DNA of 64,000 bases from Paenimyroides marinum (GCF_900108395.1 NZ_FNXE01000002.1:62001-126000); one strand, 5' to 3'; positions 1 to 9,032 are shown, counted from the first letter of the stretch. Program-made: numbers and translations. The notes: generated by a model not told the origin, from the sequence alone.

Positions 1-492
1 TCAAAAGAAGATATTTTATCGAAAGGAATCGTTTCAAAAGAAGATTATGAAGTTTTAGAAAAATATACTCATGCTTTGTATCAGCGCGGTTCTGAAATTG
101 CAGCAGAACGCGGTTTGATCTTAGTGGATACAAAATACGAATTTGGTAAAACGAAAGACGGAAAAATTGTTTTGATTGATGAAATTCATACGCCGGATTC
201 TTCTCGTTATTTTTATGCCGATGGTTATCAGGACCGTCAGCAAAAAGGCGAAGCTCAAAAACAATTGTCGAAAGAATTTGTCCGTCAATGGTTGATTTCA
301 AAAGGATTTCAAGGTAAAGAAGGGGAGCAAATTCCTGAAATGACTGATGAATATATTGAAACCGTTTCAGACAGATATATTGAATTGTATGAAAACATCA
401 TCGGGGAAAAATTTGAAAAAGCAGATGTTTCAAACATTCAGGAACGTATCGAAAAAAATGTAAACGCTTTTTTGACTAATCAAACTAAATAA
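1..492 (+). CDS. purC: SAICAR synthase PurC, C-terminal part (cut by window edge)
   Basis: Phosphoribosylaminoimidazole-succinocarboxamide synthase condenses CAIR with aspartate using ATP in cytoplasmic purine synthesis. The reading frame is open from base 1 and ends with TAA at 490-492, so about 163 C-terminal residues are present and the start lies to the left. The family signature is visible: the VDTKYEFG stretch, the acidic [11 protein letters not shown] segment with its Asp/Ser-Arg substrate contacts, then YADGYQDRQ. The helical tail with [12 protein letters not shown] is typical of the longer PurC form found in Bacteroidota. A nitroreductase gene follows after 3 nt and is probably cotranscribed. 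Only the missing N-terminus is uncertain. Confidence 0.93.
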   Translation, partial: SKEDILSKGIVSKEDYEVLEKYTHALYQRGSEIAAERGLILVDTKYEFGKTKDGKIVLIDEIHTPDSSRYFYADGYQDRQQKGEAQKQLSKEFVRQWLISKGFQGKEGEQIPEMTDEYIETVSDRYIELYENIIGEKFEKADVSNIQERIEKNVNAFLTNQTK

Positions 493-495
493 AAA

Positions 496-1128
496 ATGAG
501 TATCATTCCCGCATTGCAGTGGCGTTATGCTACCAAAAAAATGAATGGTGAAAAAGTTGCTCAAGATAAAATAAACAATATTTTGGAAGCAGCACGGTTG
601 GCGCCGACCTCTTCAGGTTTGCAGCCCTTTGAAATAATTGTGGTAACCAGTAAAGAGTTAAAAGAAAAAATTAAGCCCCTTGCTTTTAATCAATCACAAA
701 TTACCGATTGTTCACATTTACTTGTTTTTGCAGCGTGGAGTTATTACGATTTAAATAAAATCAACCATTACTTTGATTATTACGAACGGGAACGTGACTT
801 GCCCAAAGGATTTTCAGATAATTATAAAATAAATGTGGCAAAGCAGCTTACTTCAATGCCAATAGAACGTCAGTTTGAGCATGCTTCCCGCCAGGTTTAT
901 ATTGCTTTGGGAATGGCACTGACCGAAGCGGGAGCCTTAGAAGTTGATTCAATTCCTATGGAAGGTTTCATTAATCACGAATTAGACAAGTTACTGAATT
1001 TAGAAGAAAAAGGTTTAAAAAGTGTGGTTATTTTACCAATTGGTTACCGGGATACTGAAAACGACTGGCAGGCAGAATTGAAAAAAGTACGTAAAACCAC
1101 CGCTGATATGATTACTTTTATTGAGTAA
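496..1128 (+). CDS. NAD(P)H-dependent nitroreductase family protein
   Basis: A 210-residue FMN oxidoreductase of the nitroreductase fold, similar to NfsB and dihydropteridine-reductase-like proteins. The N-terminus carries WRYATKKM followed by ARLAPTSSGLQPF (about residues 33-45), the usual FMN phosphate/ribityl contact. Near the C-terminus is the conserved substrate-pocket segment IPMEGF and the LPIGYR strand. It should act in the cytosol, reducing quinones or nitro compounds with NAD(P)H; the physiological substrate cannot be read from the sequence. It begins 3 nt after purC and its end overlaps the region just before serC, so the three genes probably share a transcript. Length is normal for the family. 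Confidence 0.88.
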   Translation: MSIIPALQWRYATKKMNGEKVAQDKINNILEAARLAPTSSGLQPFEIIVVTSKELKEKIKPLAFNQSQITDCSHLLVFAAWSYYDLNKINHYFDYYERERDLPKGFSDNYKINVAKQLTSMPIERQFEHASRQVYIALGMALTEAGALEVDSIPMEGFINHELDKLLNLEEKGLKSVVILPIGYRDTENDWQAELKKVRKTTADMITFIE

Positions 1129-1141
1129 TCTGTATATTACT

Positions 1142-2221
1142 ATGGAAACGAACAGACATAATTTTAGTTCAGGCCCCAGCATTCTACCTGATGAAGTGTT
1201 GCAAAAAGCAGCACAAGCAGTATTGAATTTTAATGATTCGGGCTTATCACTTATCGAAATTTCACACCGGGATCCTGCTTTTGTAGATATTATAAATTCG
1301 GCTCGTAGCCAGGCTTTAGAATTATTAAATCTACAAGACAAAGGGTATTCAGCGTTGTTCTTACAAGGAGGAGCCAGTTTAGAATTTGTACGTGTGGCTT
1401 ATAATTTACTTTCCAAAAACGGTACGGCAGGATACATAAACACAGGAAGCTGGTCAAATAATGCGCTAAATGAAGCTTCATATTTTGGTAAAATTGTTGA
1501 GGTAGCCTCGTCTAAAGACAAAAAGTACAATTATATCCCAAAAAATATTGAAATTCCTTCTAATTTAGATTATCTGCACATTACATCGAATAATACCATT
1601 TACGGGACACAATTTAAAGAATTTCCTCAAACCGATATTCCTTTGGTCTGTGATATGAGTTCTGATATTTTTTCAAGAGTTTTAGATTTTACAAAATTTG
1701 ACTTGATATATGCTTGTGCACAAAAAAATGCCGGAACATCAGGTGTAAATTTGGTAGTTGTAAAAAACGAACTATTAGAACGCATCAAAAAGCCAATCCC
1801 AAACATAATGAATTACAGAAAACATATTGAAAGAGAAAGTATGTACAATACACCTTCGGTTTTTTCTGTTTATGTAAGTTATTTAACTTTGAATTGGTTA
1901 AAAGATTCTGGCGGAGTAGAGGCAATGGAACGGAAAAACAGAGCCAAAGCACATTTGATGTATTCAGAAATAGATCGGAACAATCTATTTTTTGGCAATG
2001 CTTCGGTAGAAGACCGTTCGGTTATGAATGCTACTTTTTTTTTAAAAGACGAGAAATTAGCAACACAGTTTAATACACTTTGCTTAAAAGAAGGAATCTA
2101 TGGCATAAACGGACACCGCACAGCAGGTGGTTATCGTGCATCTATTTACAATGCTATGCCAATAACAAGCGTACAGCTTTTAGTACAGGTAATGCAGTAT
2201 TTTGAAGCTCATTTTGGGTAG
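1142..2221 (+). CDS. serC: Phosphoserine aminotransferase SerC
   Basis: Class V PLP aminotransferase (359 residues) converting 3-phosphohydroxypyruvate and glutamate to phosphoserine, in serine (and possibly pyridoxine) synthesis. It opens with NFSSGPSILP, the SerC N-terminal signature, has the QGGAS phosphate loop near residue 75, and the predicted PLP lysine is K195 in ACAQKNAG. An upstream TTG at 1121 is in frame but lies inside the nitroreductase gene; the ATG at 1142 puts the NFSSGP motif at the usual place and is preferred. The partner serA is not in the window. The preceding gene ends 13 nt upstream, so translation may be coupled. Confidence 0.93.
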   Translation: METNRHNFSSGPSILPDEVLQKAAQAVLNFNDSGLSLIEISHRDPAFVDIINSARSQALELLNLQDKGYSALFLQGGASLEFVRVAYNLLSKNGTAGYINTGSWSNNALNEASYFGKIVEVASSKDKKYNYIPKNIEIPSNLDYLHITSNNTIYGTQFKEFPQTDIPLVCDMSSDIFSRVLDFTKFDLIYACAQKNAGTSGVNLVVVKNELLERIKKPIPNIMNYRKHIERESMYNTPSVFSVYVSYLTLNWLKDSGGVEAMERKNRAKAHLMYSEIDRNNLFFGNASVEDRSVMNATFFLKDEKLATQFNTLCLKEGIYGINGHRTAGGYRASIYNAMPITSVQLLVQVMQYFEAHFG

Positions 2222-2252
2222 CATTACTATTCTAAAAGCTATACCAGATTAA

Positions 2253-2708
2253 TTACTTTTTCTTTATATACGTAGCAACTACTGCGTTATTTTCATCAAA
2301 CAACTGCAATTGGTCTTTTTTAACTTTTATTGATTTTATTTTTCCTAGAGGGACACTATAAATTAAATGTTTCATTTCGTCTCCGCAATAACGCATTGTT
2401 GACATTCCTTTGTCAAAACTAATTTCGTTGTCTTTTACGTTAAATTCACCGCCCTGACCATTACATCCGTCACTGGTTCCATAGGTATTATCACTGAAAG
2501 AAAGCACTAATTCTTTTTGCTCTTCGGTAGGAATAAAATCTCGGTTTTGGCTATCTAAACGTTTTAAAACCCATGAGGTATTATTTAACGTACTCATTAT
2601 TTTCTCTGACGAAGCTTTTGTTGAATCAAACATATTTTGTGAGCAACTGCATGAAACTATTCCTAAATTAAAAATTCCGATAAATCCAAATGTCAATATT
2701 TTTTTCAT
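2253..2708 (-). CDS. META-domain (HslJ-like) lipoprotein
   Basis: A 151-residue secreted protein. The first 19 residues are a lipoprotein signal ending in GIVS-C20. The mature part holds one META domain (about residues 42-147) with the NTSWVLKRL opening, the S-D-GCNGQGGEF core and a MRYCGDEM segment, as in HslJ-type proteins. Family members are envelope proteins linked to heat shock or antibiotic tolerance in other bacteria; here only an envelope role can be inferred. It is transcribed alone, convergent with serC, from a -7 box TATATTTG (minus strand) 11 nt before the ATG. Confidence 0.82.
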   Translation of the reverse strand: MKKILTFGFIGIFNLGIVSCSCSQNMFDSTKASSEKIMSTLNNTSWVLKRLDSQNRDFIPTEEQKELVLSFSDNTYGTSDGCNGQGGEFNVKDNEISFDKGMSTMRYCGDEMKHLIYSVPLGKIKSIKVKKDQLQLFDENNAVVATYIKKK

Positions 2709-2947
2709 TGTTTTTATTTCAAATATAAGAATTTTTAAATTTGAATCTGTTCGATTTTACTTGATTATTTGCAATAGGGTGTTTTAATTATTTTGTTTAC
2801 AGTTCTGTGCATTTAATTGTTTTACTGTCAAATATGGTGGTTATGTTTTTAAAATTTAACTATTAACATAAATTTTAGAATAATCAGTATAAAAGTTCGT
2901 TTTTTTTTTGATTTATTTCAGATTATTAATTGTTTGATATATTTTAT
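2709..2947. other. AT-rich intergenic stretch
   Basis: About 240 bases, strongly AT-rich, between the start of the META lipoprotein gene and the end of the AEC transporter gene, both on the minus strand. The promoter of the lipoprotein gene lies at 2720-2727. No reading frame, tRNA or convincing hairpin terminator was seen in the rest. Confidence 0.5.
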
Positions 2948-3865
2948 TTAAACCACCACATATTCTATCAAAAAATACCATCCAGCCAGAGTAATAAACG
3001 AAATGGGAATACCGTAGCCAACCATCATATTACTCAGTTCGGGTTTCAACCCGTAGTTAGATGCTAAAATAGCTCCTGTAATCATGGGAGCCATTGCGGC
3101 TTCAATAATGCATACTTTGGTTGCCAAATCGGTTTTTCCTAATACAAAATAAAACAATCCTAAAATAATCAGTGGTACTATAATAAGCTGATAGGTTAAA
3201 CCTAAAAACAAAAATTTAAAATGCCTGCCGTATGTTTTGAATTTTAATTGGTATCCAACTGATATTAGAGCGATAGGGGACACAGTAGCTGATAATTGTT
3301 TAAACGTATCGCTTAAGGCCTCTGGAAAGTCAATTTGAAAAATAACCATTAACAATCCCACTAAAAAAGCTAATAAAGGTGGAAATGAAAAAATCTTTTT
3401 AACGATAGAATCGTTGGTTCCTTTTTGATTGGAATATATTGTGGCTACTAAAACCCCAACGGTTGAAAGTGCAACGAATGTTCCGGGTAAATCGATGATG
3501 ATTAAGGTATTTAAACCTTCATCTCCGTAAAGTGCCTGAACAACCGGAATGCCCACAAACGAGGTATTTCCCAATCCCGAAGTGATGATTAAACAGCCGG
3601 TAAGTTTTTTAGACCAGTTGTTAACTTTTCCTAAATAACTAAACAATAAAAACGATAATCCAAAGGTAATCCAAGCGATTGATGCGGGTAATAACAATTC
3701 CCAGCTGAGTTTAATTTTGGGTAAATAATACAATGCCATTGCCGGTAATGCCACATATAAAATGTATTGATTGAGTACAATGGCTGTGTTTTTTGGAAAA
3801 TTGTTTATTCTTTGTATGACAATGCCGATAAACAGACAAAGAAAAAGTAAAATAATGCTTGACAT
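2948..3865 (-). CDS. AEC family transporter (auxin efflux carrier superfamily)
   Basis: A 305-residue inner-membrane carrier with about ten hydrophobic segments split into two five-helix halves, as in the AEC family (PF03547). Conserved marks are the N-terminal LNQYILYVALPA segment, the GLGNTSFVGIP motif in the first half and MAPMITGAILASNYGL in the second. Bacterial AEC members export or exchange organic acids such as malate or malonate; no substrate can be assigned here. A hairpin terminator of rimO sits directly upstream and no good -7 box is visible in the 46-nt gap, so expression may depend on read-through. Confidence 0.85.
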   Translation of the reverse strand: MSSIILLFLCLFIGIVIQRINNFPKNTAIVLNQYILYVALPAMALYYLPKIKLSWELLLPASIAWITFGLSFLLFSYLGKVNNWSKKLTGCLIITSGLGNTSFVGIPVVQALYGDEGLNTLIIIDLPGTFVALSTVGVLVATIYSNQKGTNDSIVKKIFSFPPLLAFLVGLLMVIFQIDFPEALSDTFKQLSATVSPIALISVGYQLKFKTYGRHFKFLFLGLTYQLIIVPLIILGLFYFVLGKTDLATKVCIIEAAMAPMITGAILASNYGLKPELSNMMVGYGIPISFITLAGWYFLIEYVVV

Positions 3866-3878
3866 AAATTCTAGGTAC

Positions 3879-3907
3879 TAAAAAACCGAAAGTAATCTTT
3901 CGGTTTG
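3879..3907 (-). terminator. rimO terminator hairpin
   Basis: Perfect 10-bp stem (AAACCGAAAG / CTTTCGGTTT) with a 4-nt loop, followed on the minus strand by a run of six T. It lies just after rimO and before the AEC transporter gene. Confidence 0.8.
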
Positions 3908-3911
3908 GGTG

Positions 3912-5228
3912 TTATTTTGATATTGGTGCGCCATATAAATCAAATTCGGTGGCATCAAAAATTTCAATATCGGCAAACTCGCCGGTTTTTAAATAGTATT
4001 TTGTAGCGTCGATCAACACTTCATTGTCAACATCGGGTGAGTCAAATTCGGTTCTTCCAATAAAATGATTTCCTTCTTTACGGTCAATGATACAACGAAA
4101 TGTCTGTCCTATTTTTTCCTGATTCAATTCCCAAGAAATTTGTGCCTGAATATCCATTATTTCGTTGGCACGTGCCTGTTTTACATCGGCAGGGACATCA
4201 TCTTCTAATAAATAAGCATGTGTGTTTTCTTCGTGTGAATAGGTAAAACAGCCCAAACGTTCAAAACGCATTTCTTGAACCCAGTTTTTCAGGATTTCGA
4301 AATCTTCTTCGGTTTCTCCGGGATAACCCACAATTAAAGTAGTACGAATTGCCATTCCGGGTACTGCTGCTCTGAAATCTTTTAATAACTGAGTGGTTTT
4401 GGCATAAGTGGTTCCCCGACGCATTGATTTCAATACATTGTCGGCTATGTGCTGTAACGGAATATCTATGTAATTGCAAATTTTAGGTTCGCGTTTCATT
4501 AATTCCAAAACATCCATTGGAAATCCGGTAGGAAAGGCGTAATGTAATCTGATCCATTCAATACCTTCTACTTTTGCTAAATTTTCTAATAATTCGGCTA
4601 AATTGCGTTTTTTGTATAAATCTAAACCATAATAGGTTAAATCTTGTGCAATTAAAATCAATTCTTTAACACCGTCTTTGGCTAATTTTTCAGCTTCGGC
4701 AACCAATTTTTCAATAGATTGGGAAACATGTTTGCCACGCATTAACGGTATGGCACAAAATGAACATGGACGGTCGCATCCTTCAGAAATCTTTAAATAA
4801 GCGTAATTTTTGGGCGTTGTGGTTAAACGTTCGCCTAACAATTCGTGTCTGTAATCGGCTCCTAAAGCTTTTAACAATAAAGGCAAATCGGTTGTTCCGA
4901 AATATTGATCTACATCGGGGATTTCTGTTTCTAAATCTGGTTTGTAACGTTCAGATAAACATCCGGTTACAAATATCTTGTCAACCAAACCCTGATCTTT
5001 TCTGTCAACATATTCCAAAATGGTATTTACCGATTCTTCTTTGGCATTGTTGATAAAACCACACGTGTTAATTACAATAATGTTGGCATCATCATTAACG
5101 GCTTCGTGCGTAACGTCTTTACCGCTGGCTTTTAATTGCCCCATTAACACTTCACTGTCGTAAACGTTTTTAGAACATCCAAGGGTAACTACGTTGATTT
5201 TATTTCTCTTTAAAGATTTAGTTCTCAT
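3912..5228 (-). CDS. rimO: Ribosomal protein S12 methylthiotransferase RimO
   Basis: Radical-SAM enzyme (438 residues) that adds a methylthio group to the conserved aspartate of ribosomal protein S12. The N-terminal UPF0004 domain supplies cysteines C18, C56 and C90 for one iron-sulfur cluster. The radical-SAM cluster motif CDRPCSFC gives C151, C155 and C158. A TRAM domain occupies roughly the last 65 residues. The LGCSKNVYDSEVLMGQL opening distinguishes RimO from MiaB. A -7 box TAATTTTG on the minus strand at 5248-5255 lies 19 nt before the ATG, and a strong terminator follows the gene, so it is likely monocistronic. Confidence 0.94.
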   Translation of the reverse strand: MRTKSLKRNKINVVTLGCSKNVYDSEVLMGQLKASGKDVTHEAVNDDANIIVINTCGFINNAKEESVNTILEYVDRKDQGLVDKIFVTGCLSERYKPDLETEIPDVDQYFGTTDLPLLLKALGADYRHELLGERLTTTPKNYAYLKISEGCDRPCSFCAIPLMRGKHVSQSIEKLVAEAEKLAKDGVKELILIAQDLTYYGLDLYKKRNLAELLENLAKVEGIEWIRLHYAFPTGFPMDVLELMKREPKICNYIDIPLQHIADNVLKSMRRGTTYAKTTQLLKDFRAAVPGMAIRTTLIVGYPGETEEDFEILKNWVQEMRFERLGCFTYSHEENTHAYLLEDDVPADVKQARANEIMDIQAQISWELNQEKIGQTFRCIIDRKEGNHFIGRTEFDSPDVDNEVLIDATKYYLKTGEFADIEIFDATEFDLYGAPISK

Positions 5229-5247
5229 AGGTTTAAAATTGAGGATG

Positions 5248-5255
5248 CAAAATTA
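5248..5255 (-). promoter_or_regulatory. -7 box of rimO
   Basis: TAATTTTG on the minus strand, a match to the Bacteroidota -7 consensus TAnnTTTG, 19 nt before the rimO ATG. No clear TTTG -33 element was found. Confidence 0.55.
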
Positions 5256-5285
5256 CGATTTTAATTTGTATTAAACCGTTAATAA

Positions 5286-6128
5286 TTACAATTTAAAAAT
5301 TCCGCCGATCACTAAAATACTTTCTACAAAGGTAAAATCGTGTTTTGCATATTCAGACGAAATGTTAGAAACCGGTGTTTTTAAAATGTTGATATATCCT
5401 GCTTTAGCCTCGTACTGAACAAAAAAGTGTTTGAAGAACGTTACATTGGCTCCTATTTTTCCGGAAACACCGTAACCTGCCACTTTAAATTCATCGTTAC
5501 GTTCTCTGCCCAAAACGGTTGCATTGGTACGTGGAAACAAAATTCCCGAACCCACGCCAGCAACTGCATTAAGTTGTACTTTATCGGTATTGTAAATACC
5601 CACAAAACGCGAAATATCTTCGGTTCGTGCTAATTCTAAATTCACGTAATTCAATCCATCGGTGTGTTCAAACTTCAAAAAATCCTCGGTTAATTTGGTA
5701 TTGCCGTTTTCTAACACTTCACCGTAAGAGCCTTTGTTTGGATACGAACCGCTTACATAAGCTTCTTGATTTTGGGTCAGTACATATTTCATGTGATCAA
5801 AACCAAAAGACACACTGTATTTATCGGTAAAATAATAACCTAAACGAAAATTGGTTTGCGGAATGGTCATACGGGTAGGGTTGATGTAATCTGCGTGCCA
5901 GCCTTTGGGTTTGTCATGTGATTTGGCATTGTGTACGGTAAAATCGTAATCATTTCCCTTGAAATGGATGTCTGATGACGAATAATATCCTCGGTTTCCG
6001 CCCCAATAAATAAATATTTTTCCTTTGTTACCTGAAGTATAAGGGTTTGTTGTAACCTCTTGAGAATAGGTGTTTAATGAGAGTAACGATAAACTACCTA
6101 ATATGAAAAGTTTCTGCAATGTTTTCAT
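5286..6128 (-). CDS. Outer-membrane beta-barrel protein, uncharacterised
   Basis: A 280-residue secreted protein: signal peptide of about 22 residues ending near TYSQ, then alternating hydrophobic/polar strands with aromatic girdles (FRLGYYFTDKYSVSFGFDHM, FFVQYEAKAGYI) and a C-terminal strand ending in L, as in outer-membrane barrels. No enzymatic motif is visible and the function is unknown. The ATG at 6128 is chosen over the in-frame TTG at 6146 because that TTG is part of the -7 promoter box (6144-6151). It is downstream of dapD on the same strand but has its own promoter. Confidence 0.75.
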   Translation of the reverse strand: MKTLQKLFILGSLSLLSLNTYSQEVTTNPYTSGNKGKIFIYWGGNRGYYSSSDIHFKGNDYDFTVHNAKSHDKPKGWHADYINPTRMTIPQTNFRLGYYFTDKYSVSFGFDHMKYVLTQNQEAYVSGSYPNKGSYGEVLENGNTKLTEDFLKFEHTDGLNYVNLELARTEDISRFVGIYNTDKVQLNAVAGVGSGILFPRTNATVLGRERNDEFKVAGYGVSGKIGANVTFFKHFFVQYEAKAGYINILKTPVSNISSEYAKHDFTFVESILVIGGIFKL

Positions 6129-6143
6129 TTTGAAAAATTTTCG

Positions 6144-6151
6144 CAAAGATA
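6144..6151 (-). promoter_or_regulatory. -7 box deciding the start of the barrel gene
   Basis: TATCTTTG on the minus strand, exactly 15 nt before the ATG at 6128. Because the last three bases form an in-frame TTG, start-site prediction can be misled here. Confidence 0.6.
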
Positions 6152-6155
6152 CAAA

Positions 6156-6189
6156 TTAAATCCCTTTTTGAATTTCAAAAGGGATTTAA
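6156..6189 (-). terminator. Probable dapD terminator hairpin
   Basis: Inverted repeat TTAAATCCCTTTT / AAAAGGGATTTAA around a short AT loop, just downstream of dapD. The T-tract after the stem is poor, so attenuation rather than full termination is possible. Confidence 0.5.
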
Positions 6190-6199
6190 TATTTATAGA

Positions 6200-7015
6200 T
6201 TAAACAGCTACGTTATGTTCACGTAAAGCATCGTTTAGTGATGTTTTCTTATCGGTACTTTCTTTGCGTTTTCCAATAATCAATGCACAAGGAACCTGGT
6301 ATTCACCCGCGGGGAATTTTTTAGTGTAAGATCCCGGAATAACTACCGAACGTTCTGGAACATATCCTTTTATTTCGATGGGAGTTTCTCCGGTTACATC
6401 TATGATTTTCGTAGATGCTGTTAACACTACATTGGCTCCTAAAACCGCTTCTTTTCCAACGCGGACACCTTCAACCACAATAGAGCGTGAACCTAAAAAA
6501 GCATTGTCTTCAATAATCACCGGTGCAGCTTGTAAAGGTTCTAATACACCTCCAATGCCCACACCGCCGGATAAATGAACATTTTTGCCAATTTGTGCAC
6601 AAGAACCCACAGTCGCCCAAGTATCAACCATAGTCCCTTCATCAACATAAGCACCAATGTTTACATACGAAGGCATTAAGATAACTCCTGCCGAAATATA
6701 TGCCCCATGGCGAGCGACTGCGTTGGGAACCACACGGATACCTTTTTCGGCATAATTACGTTTTAAAGGCATTTTATCGTGGTATTCAAAAATACCGGCT
6801 TCTAAAGTTTCCATTTTTTGAATAGGGAAGTACAGTACCACTGCTTTTTTTACCCATTCGTTAATCTGCCAGCCACCATCAACAGGTTCTGCAGTTCTCA
6901 ATTTTCCGTTGTCAATTAAATCAATTACTTTTCTAATAGCAATTTGGGTTTCTTCTTGTTGTAACAATGCTCTGTTTTTCCAAACCTGTTCTATGGTGTT
7001 TTTTAATTCTTGCAT
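6200..7015 (-). CDS. dapD: Tetrahydrodipicolinate N-succinyltransferase DapD
   Basis: A 271-residue trimeric acyltransferase transferring succinyl from succinyl-CoA to tetrahydrodipicolinate in lysine and meso-diaminopimelate synthesis. Visible are the helical N-terminal domain, then left-handed beta-helix hexapeptide repeats (about residues 105-215) containing VMPSYVNIGAYVDEGTMVDTW and GSCAQIGKNVHLSGGVGIGG, both family hallmarks. Length matches E. coli DapD (274). The ATG at 7015 is preferred; the in-frame TTG at 7033 belongs to the -7 box TATATTTG (7031-7038). The other dap genes are not in the window. Confidence 0.94.
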   Translation of the reverse strand: MQELKNTIEQVWKNRALLQQEETQIAIRKVIDLIDNGKLRTAEPVDGGWQINEWVKKAVVLYFPIQKMETLEAGIFEYHDKMPLKRNYAEKGIRVVPNAVARHGAYISAGVILMPSYVNIGAYVDEGTMVDTWATVGSCAQIGKNVHLSGGVGIGGVLEPLQAAPVIIEDNAFLGSRSIVVEGVRVGKEAVLGANVVLTASTKIIDVTGETPIEIKGYVPERSVVIPGSYTKKFPAGEYQVPCALIIGKRKESTDKKTSLNDALREHNVAV

Positions 7016-7030
7016 ATTAATTGTTTTTTG

Positions 7031-7061
7031 CAAATATAGAGTTACCTGCCATATTTTACAA
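7031..7061 (-). promoter_or_regulatory. dapD promoter
   Basis: On the minus strand, TTG at about -33, a 20-nt spacer and the -7 box TATATTTG (7031-7038), 15 nt before the ATG at 7015. Matches the Bacteroidota sigma-factor pattern. Confidence 0.6.
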
Positions 7062-7102
7062 TCATTTAAAAAAGAATAGCGTATTAATTCTTAATTTATT
7101 CT

Positions 7103-7135
7103 CATAAAAAAAATCCGACTAACTCGTCGGATTTT
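7103..7135 (-). terminator. phoH terminator
   Basis: Perfect 10-bp stem AAAATCCGAC / GTCGGATTTT with a six-base loop, then a run of T on the minus strand. The phoH stop codon lies inside the hairpin. Confidence 0.8.
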
Positions 7136-8120
7136 CATTTTGTTTATTTTGATAATATGTTTGTTGCGATGCAAATTCGTTAGCAGTTTCTACTTTCTTA
7201 TATGCTTCAACAATCTTTTTAACCAAGCGGTGGCGAACAATGTCTTTATCGTCTAAAAAGATAAAACCTATACCCTCTACACCTTCTAAAATACGCAAAG
7301 CTTCTCGCAAGCCCGATGTTACTTTTCGTGGTAAATCAACCTGACCGGGATCTCCTGTAATAATAAACTTAGCGTTTTTTCCCATACGTGTTAAAAACAT
7401 TTTCATTTGCGAATGGGTGGTGTTTTGAGCCTCATCTAAAATCACAAACGCGTTGTCCAATGTTCTTCCGCGCATAAATGCCAGTGGTGCAATCTGTATG
7501 ATTCCCTTTAACAGATAATCTTCTAATGTGGTTGGCGGCAACATATCGCGTAAGGCATCATATAATGGTTGCATATACGGGTCAAGCTTTTCTTTCATGT
7601 CACCGGGTAAGAAACCCAAGTTTTCTCCGGCTTCAACCGCAGGGCGTGTTAAAATAATCCGCTTAACCTGTTTTTCTTTCAGTGCTTTTACGGCTAATGC
7701 CACACCTGTATATGTTTTTCCGGTTCCTGCAGGACCAATGGCGAAAACCATATCGTTTTTAAAAACTAAATCGACCAGCTTTTGCTGGTTTGGCGTAGTG
7801 GCTTTGATTAATTTACCACCTAAACCGTGCACCAAAATCTCATCAGAACGATCCATTCTCTGAGGTAGGTCATCTATTATTAATCGTTCAATGATGTTTT
7901 CGTTTAGCTGGTTGTATTTTTCGTAGTATTTTAAAATTCGTTCAAATCGTGATTCAAACTGATCCAGTATTTCAGCTTCGCCATAAATTTTTATCGTTGT
8001 TCCTCTGGCAACAATTTTAAGTTTTGGATACAGTTTTTTAATGATTTCCAGATGAATATCTTGTGGACCCCAAAAATCTTTCGGGGTAATATGCTCCAGT
8101 TCTATGATTCTTTCGTTCAA
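7119..8120 (-). CDS. phoH: PhoH-like ATPase
   Basis: Cytosolic 333-residue PhoH-family P-loop ATPase, related to the SF1 helicase core and linked to RNA metabolism in other bacteria. Walker A GPAGTGKT is at 129-136 and Walker B FVILDE at about 225-230, with RPAVEAGENLGFLPGD and GDPGQVDLP between and after them. The start is a TTG at 8120: a TAG stop lies two codons upstream, no in-frame ATG occurs near the N-terminus, and the MNERIIEL opening resembles what I recall of flavobacterial PhoH. It is divergent from the SAM-hydroxide adenosyltransferase gene. The physiological role in flavobacteria is unknown. Confidence 0.92.
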   Translation of the reverse strand: MNERIIELEHITPKDFWGPQDIHLEIIKKLYPKLKIVARGTTIKIYGEAEILDQFESRFERILKYYEKYNQLNENIIERLIIDDLPQRMDRSDEILVHGLGGKLIKATTPNQQKLVDLVFKNDMVFAIGPAGTGKTYTGVALAVKALKEKQVKRIILTRPAVEAGENLGFLPGDMKEKLDPYMQPLYDALRDMLPPTTLEDYLLKGIIQIAPLAFMRGRTLDNAFVILDEAQNTTHSQMKMFLTRMGKNAKFIITGDPGQVDLPRKVTSGLREALRILEGVEGIGFIFLDDKDIVRHRLVKKIVEAYKKVETANEFASQQTYYQNKQNENPTS

Positions 8121-8147
8121 AAGCTATTAGATTTAATTAAAAAAAAT

Positions 8148-8155
8148 TAGTTTTG
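8148..8155 (+). promoter_or_regulatory. -7 box upstream of the SAM-hydroxide adenosyltransferase gene
   Basis: TAGTTTTG in the phoH/DUF62 divergent gap, 52 nt before the ATG at 8208. A T-rich, not clearly TTTG, -33 region precedes it. Confidence 0.45.
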
Positions 8156-8207
8156 TATATCTCAAATCTAACAAAAAATATTAAAAAACACTAACAAAAA
8201 AATATTA

Positions 8208-9032
8208 ATGTCAGTTATCACATTAACAACAGATTACGGTATAAAAGATCATTTTGTAGCATCGGTTAAAGGCAGAATTTTATCCGTATTGCCTTCTGTT
8301 CAGATAATTGATATTTCGCATTGCATTGATTTTTACAATATCGCCAATGCCAGTTATGTGTTGTTTGGTGCGTATCAAAATTTCAATAAAGGCAGCGTGC
8401 ACATGGTTTTGGTTGAAGCCGAAATGTACGATCAAACATCGTTTTTGCTGGCAAAATTCAACGGACATTATTTTTTAACGGCAAATAACGGAACCATTAC
8501 TTTATTGGCATCGCCAGAAGATCAAACTGAAATCATTCAGTTAGACATTCCTGATTTTTGTTCAGATACTGTTTCTTTGTTTACCCATGTGGCTAAGCAG
8601 ATTGTTACTGAAAATAAATTTTATGAATTAGGTACCAGAATAGATTATAATGATTGTGAACTTTTGGTAGAATTGCGTGCCAAGGTTGCCGATGATGGAA
8701 ATTCTATTAAGGGCTCAGTTATTTACACAGATCATTATGGCAATGCGGTTACCAATATTTCGAAAGATCTGTTTGAACGTGTTAGAAAAAACCGCAAATT
8801 TGAAATCAAGGCAAAGAGATACCGCATAAACAGAATCAACCAATTTTACGCCGACTTTAATACAGAAGCTAAAGATTTACGTGAGTATGAAGGGGATATG
8901 TTGTTTATTTTTAACGATTTAGATTTTTTGCAAATGTCTATTTATAAATCTGATTATGAGAATGTAGGAAATGCAAAAAGTTTGTTTGGTGTAACTTACC
9001 GCGACACCGTTATCATAGAATTTACCGAATAA
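8208..9032 (+). CDS. SAM hydroxide adenosyltransferase (DUF62 family)
   Basis: A 274-residue protein of the fluorinase/chlorinase-related DUF62 family; characterised members split S-adenosylmethionine to adenosine and methionine with a water-derived hydroxide. The N-terminal ITLTTDYGIKDHFVASVKG matches the Asp-containing active-site opening, and the C-terminal barrel domain has the YTDHYGNAVTNI motif. The central ADH-type side-chain triad was not verified residue by residue. It is divergent from phoH and followed after 11 nt by a small monooxygenase-fold gene and then gldFG, an order I recall in flavobacteria. Confidence 0.85.
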   Translation: MSVITLTTDYGIKDHFVASVKGRILSVLPSVQIIDISHCIDFYNIANASYVLFGAYQNFNKGSVHMVLVEAEMYDQTSFLLAKFNGHYFLTANNGTITLLASPEDQTEIIQLDIPDFCSDTVSLFTHVAKQIVTENKFYELGTRIDYNDCELLVELRAKVADDGNSIKGSVIYTDHYGNAVTNISKDLFERVRKNRKFEIKAKRYRINRINQFYADFNTEAKDLREYEGDMLFIFNDLDFLQMSIYKSDYENVGNAKSLFGVTYRDTVIIEFTE

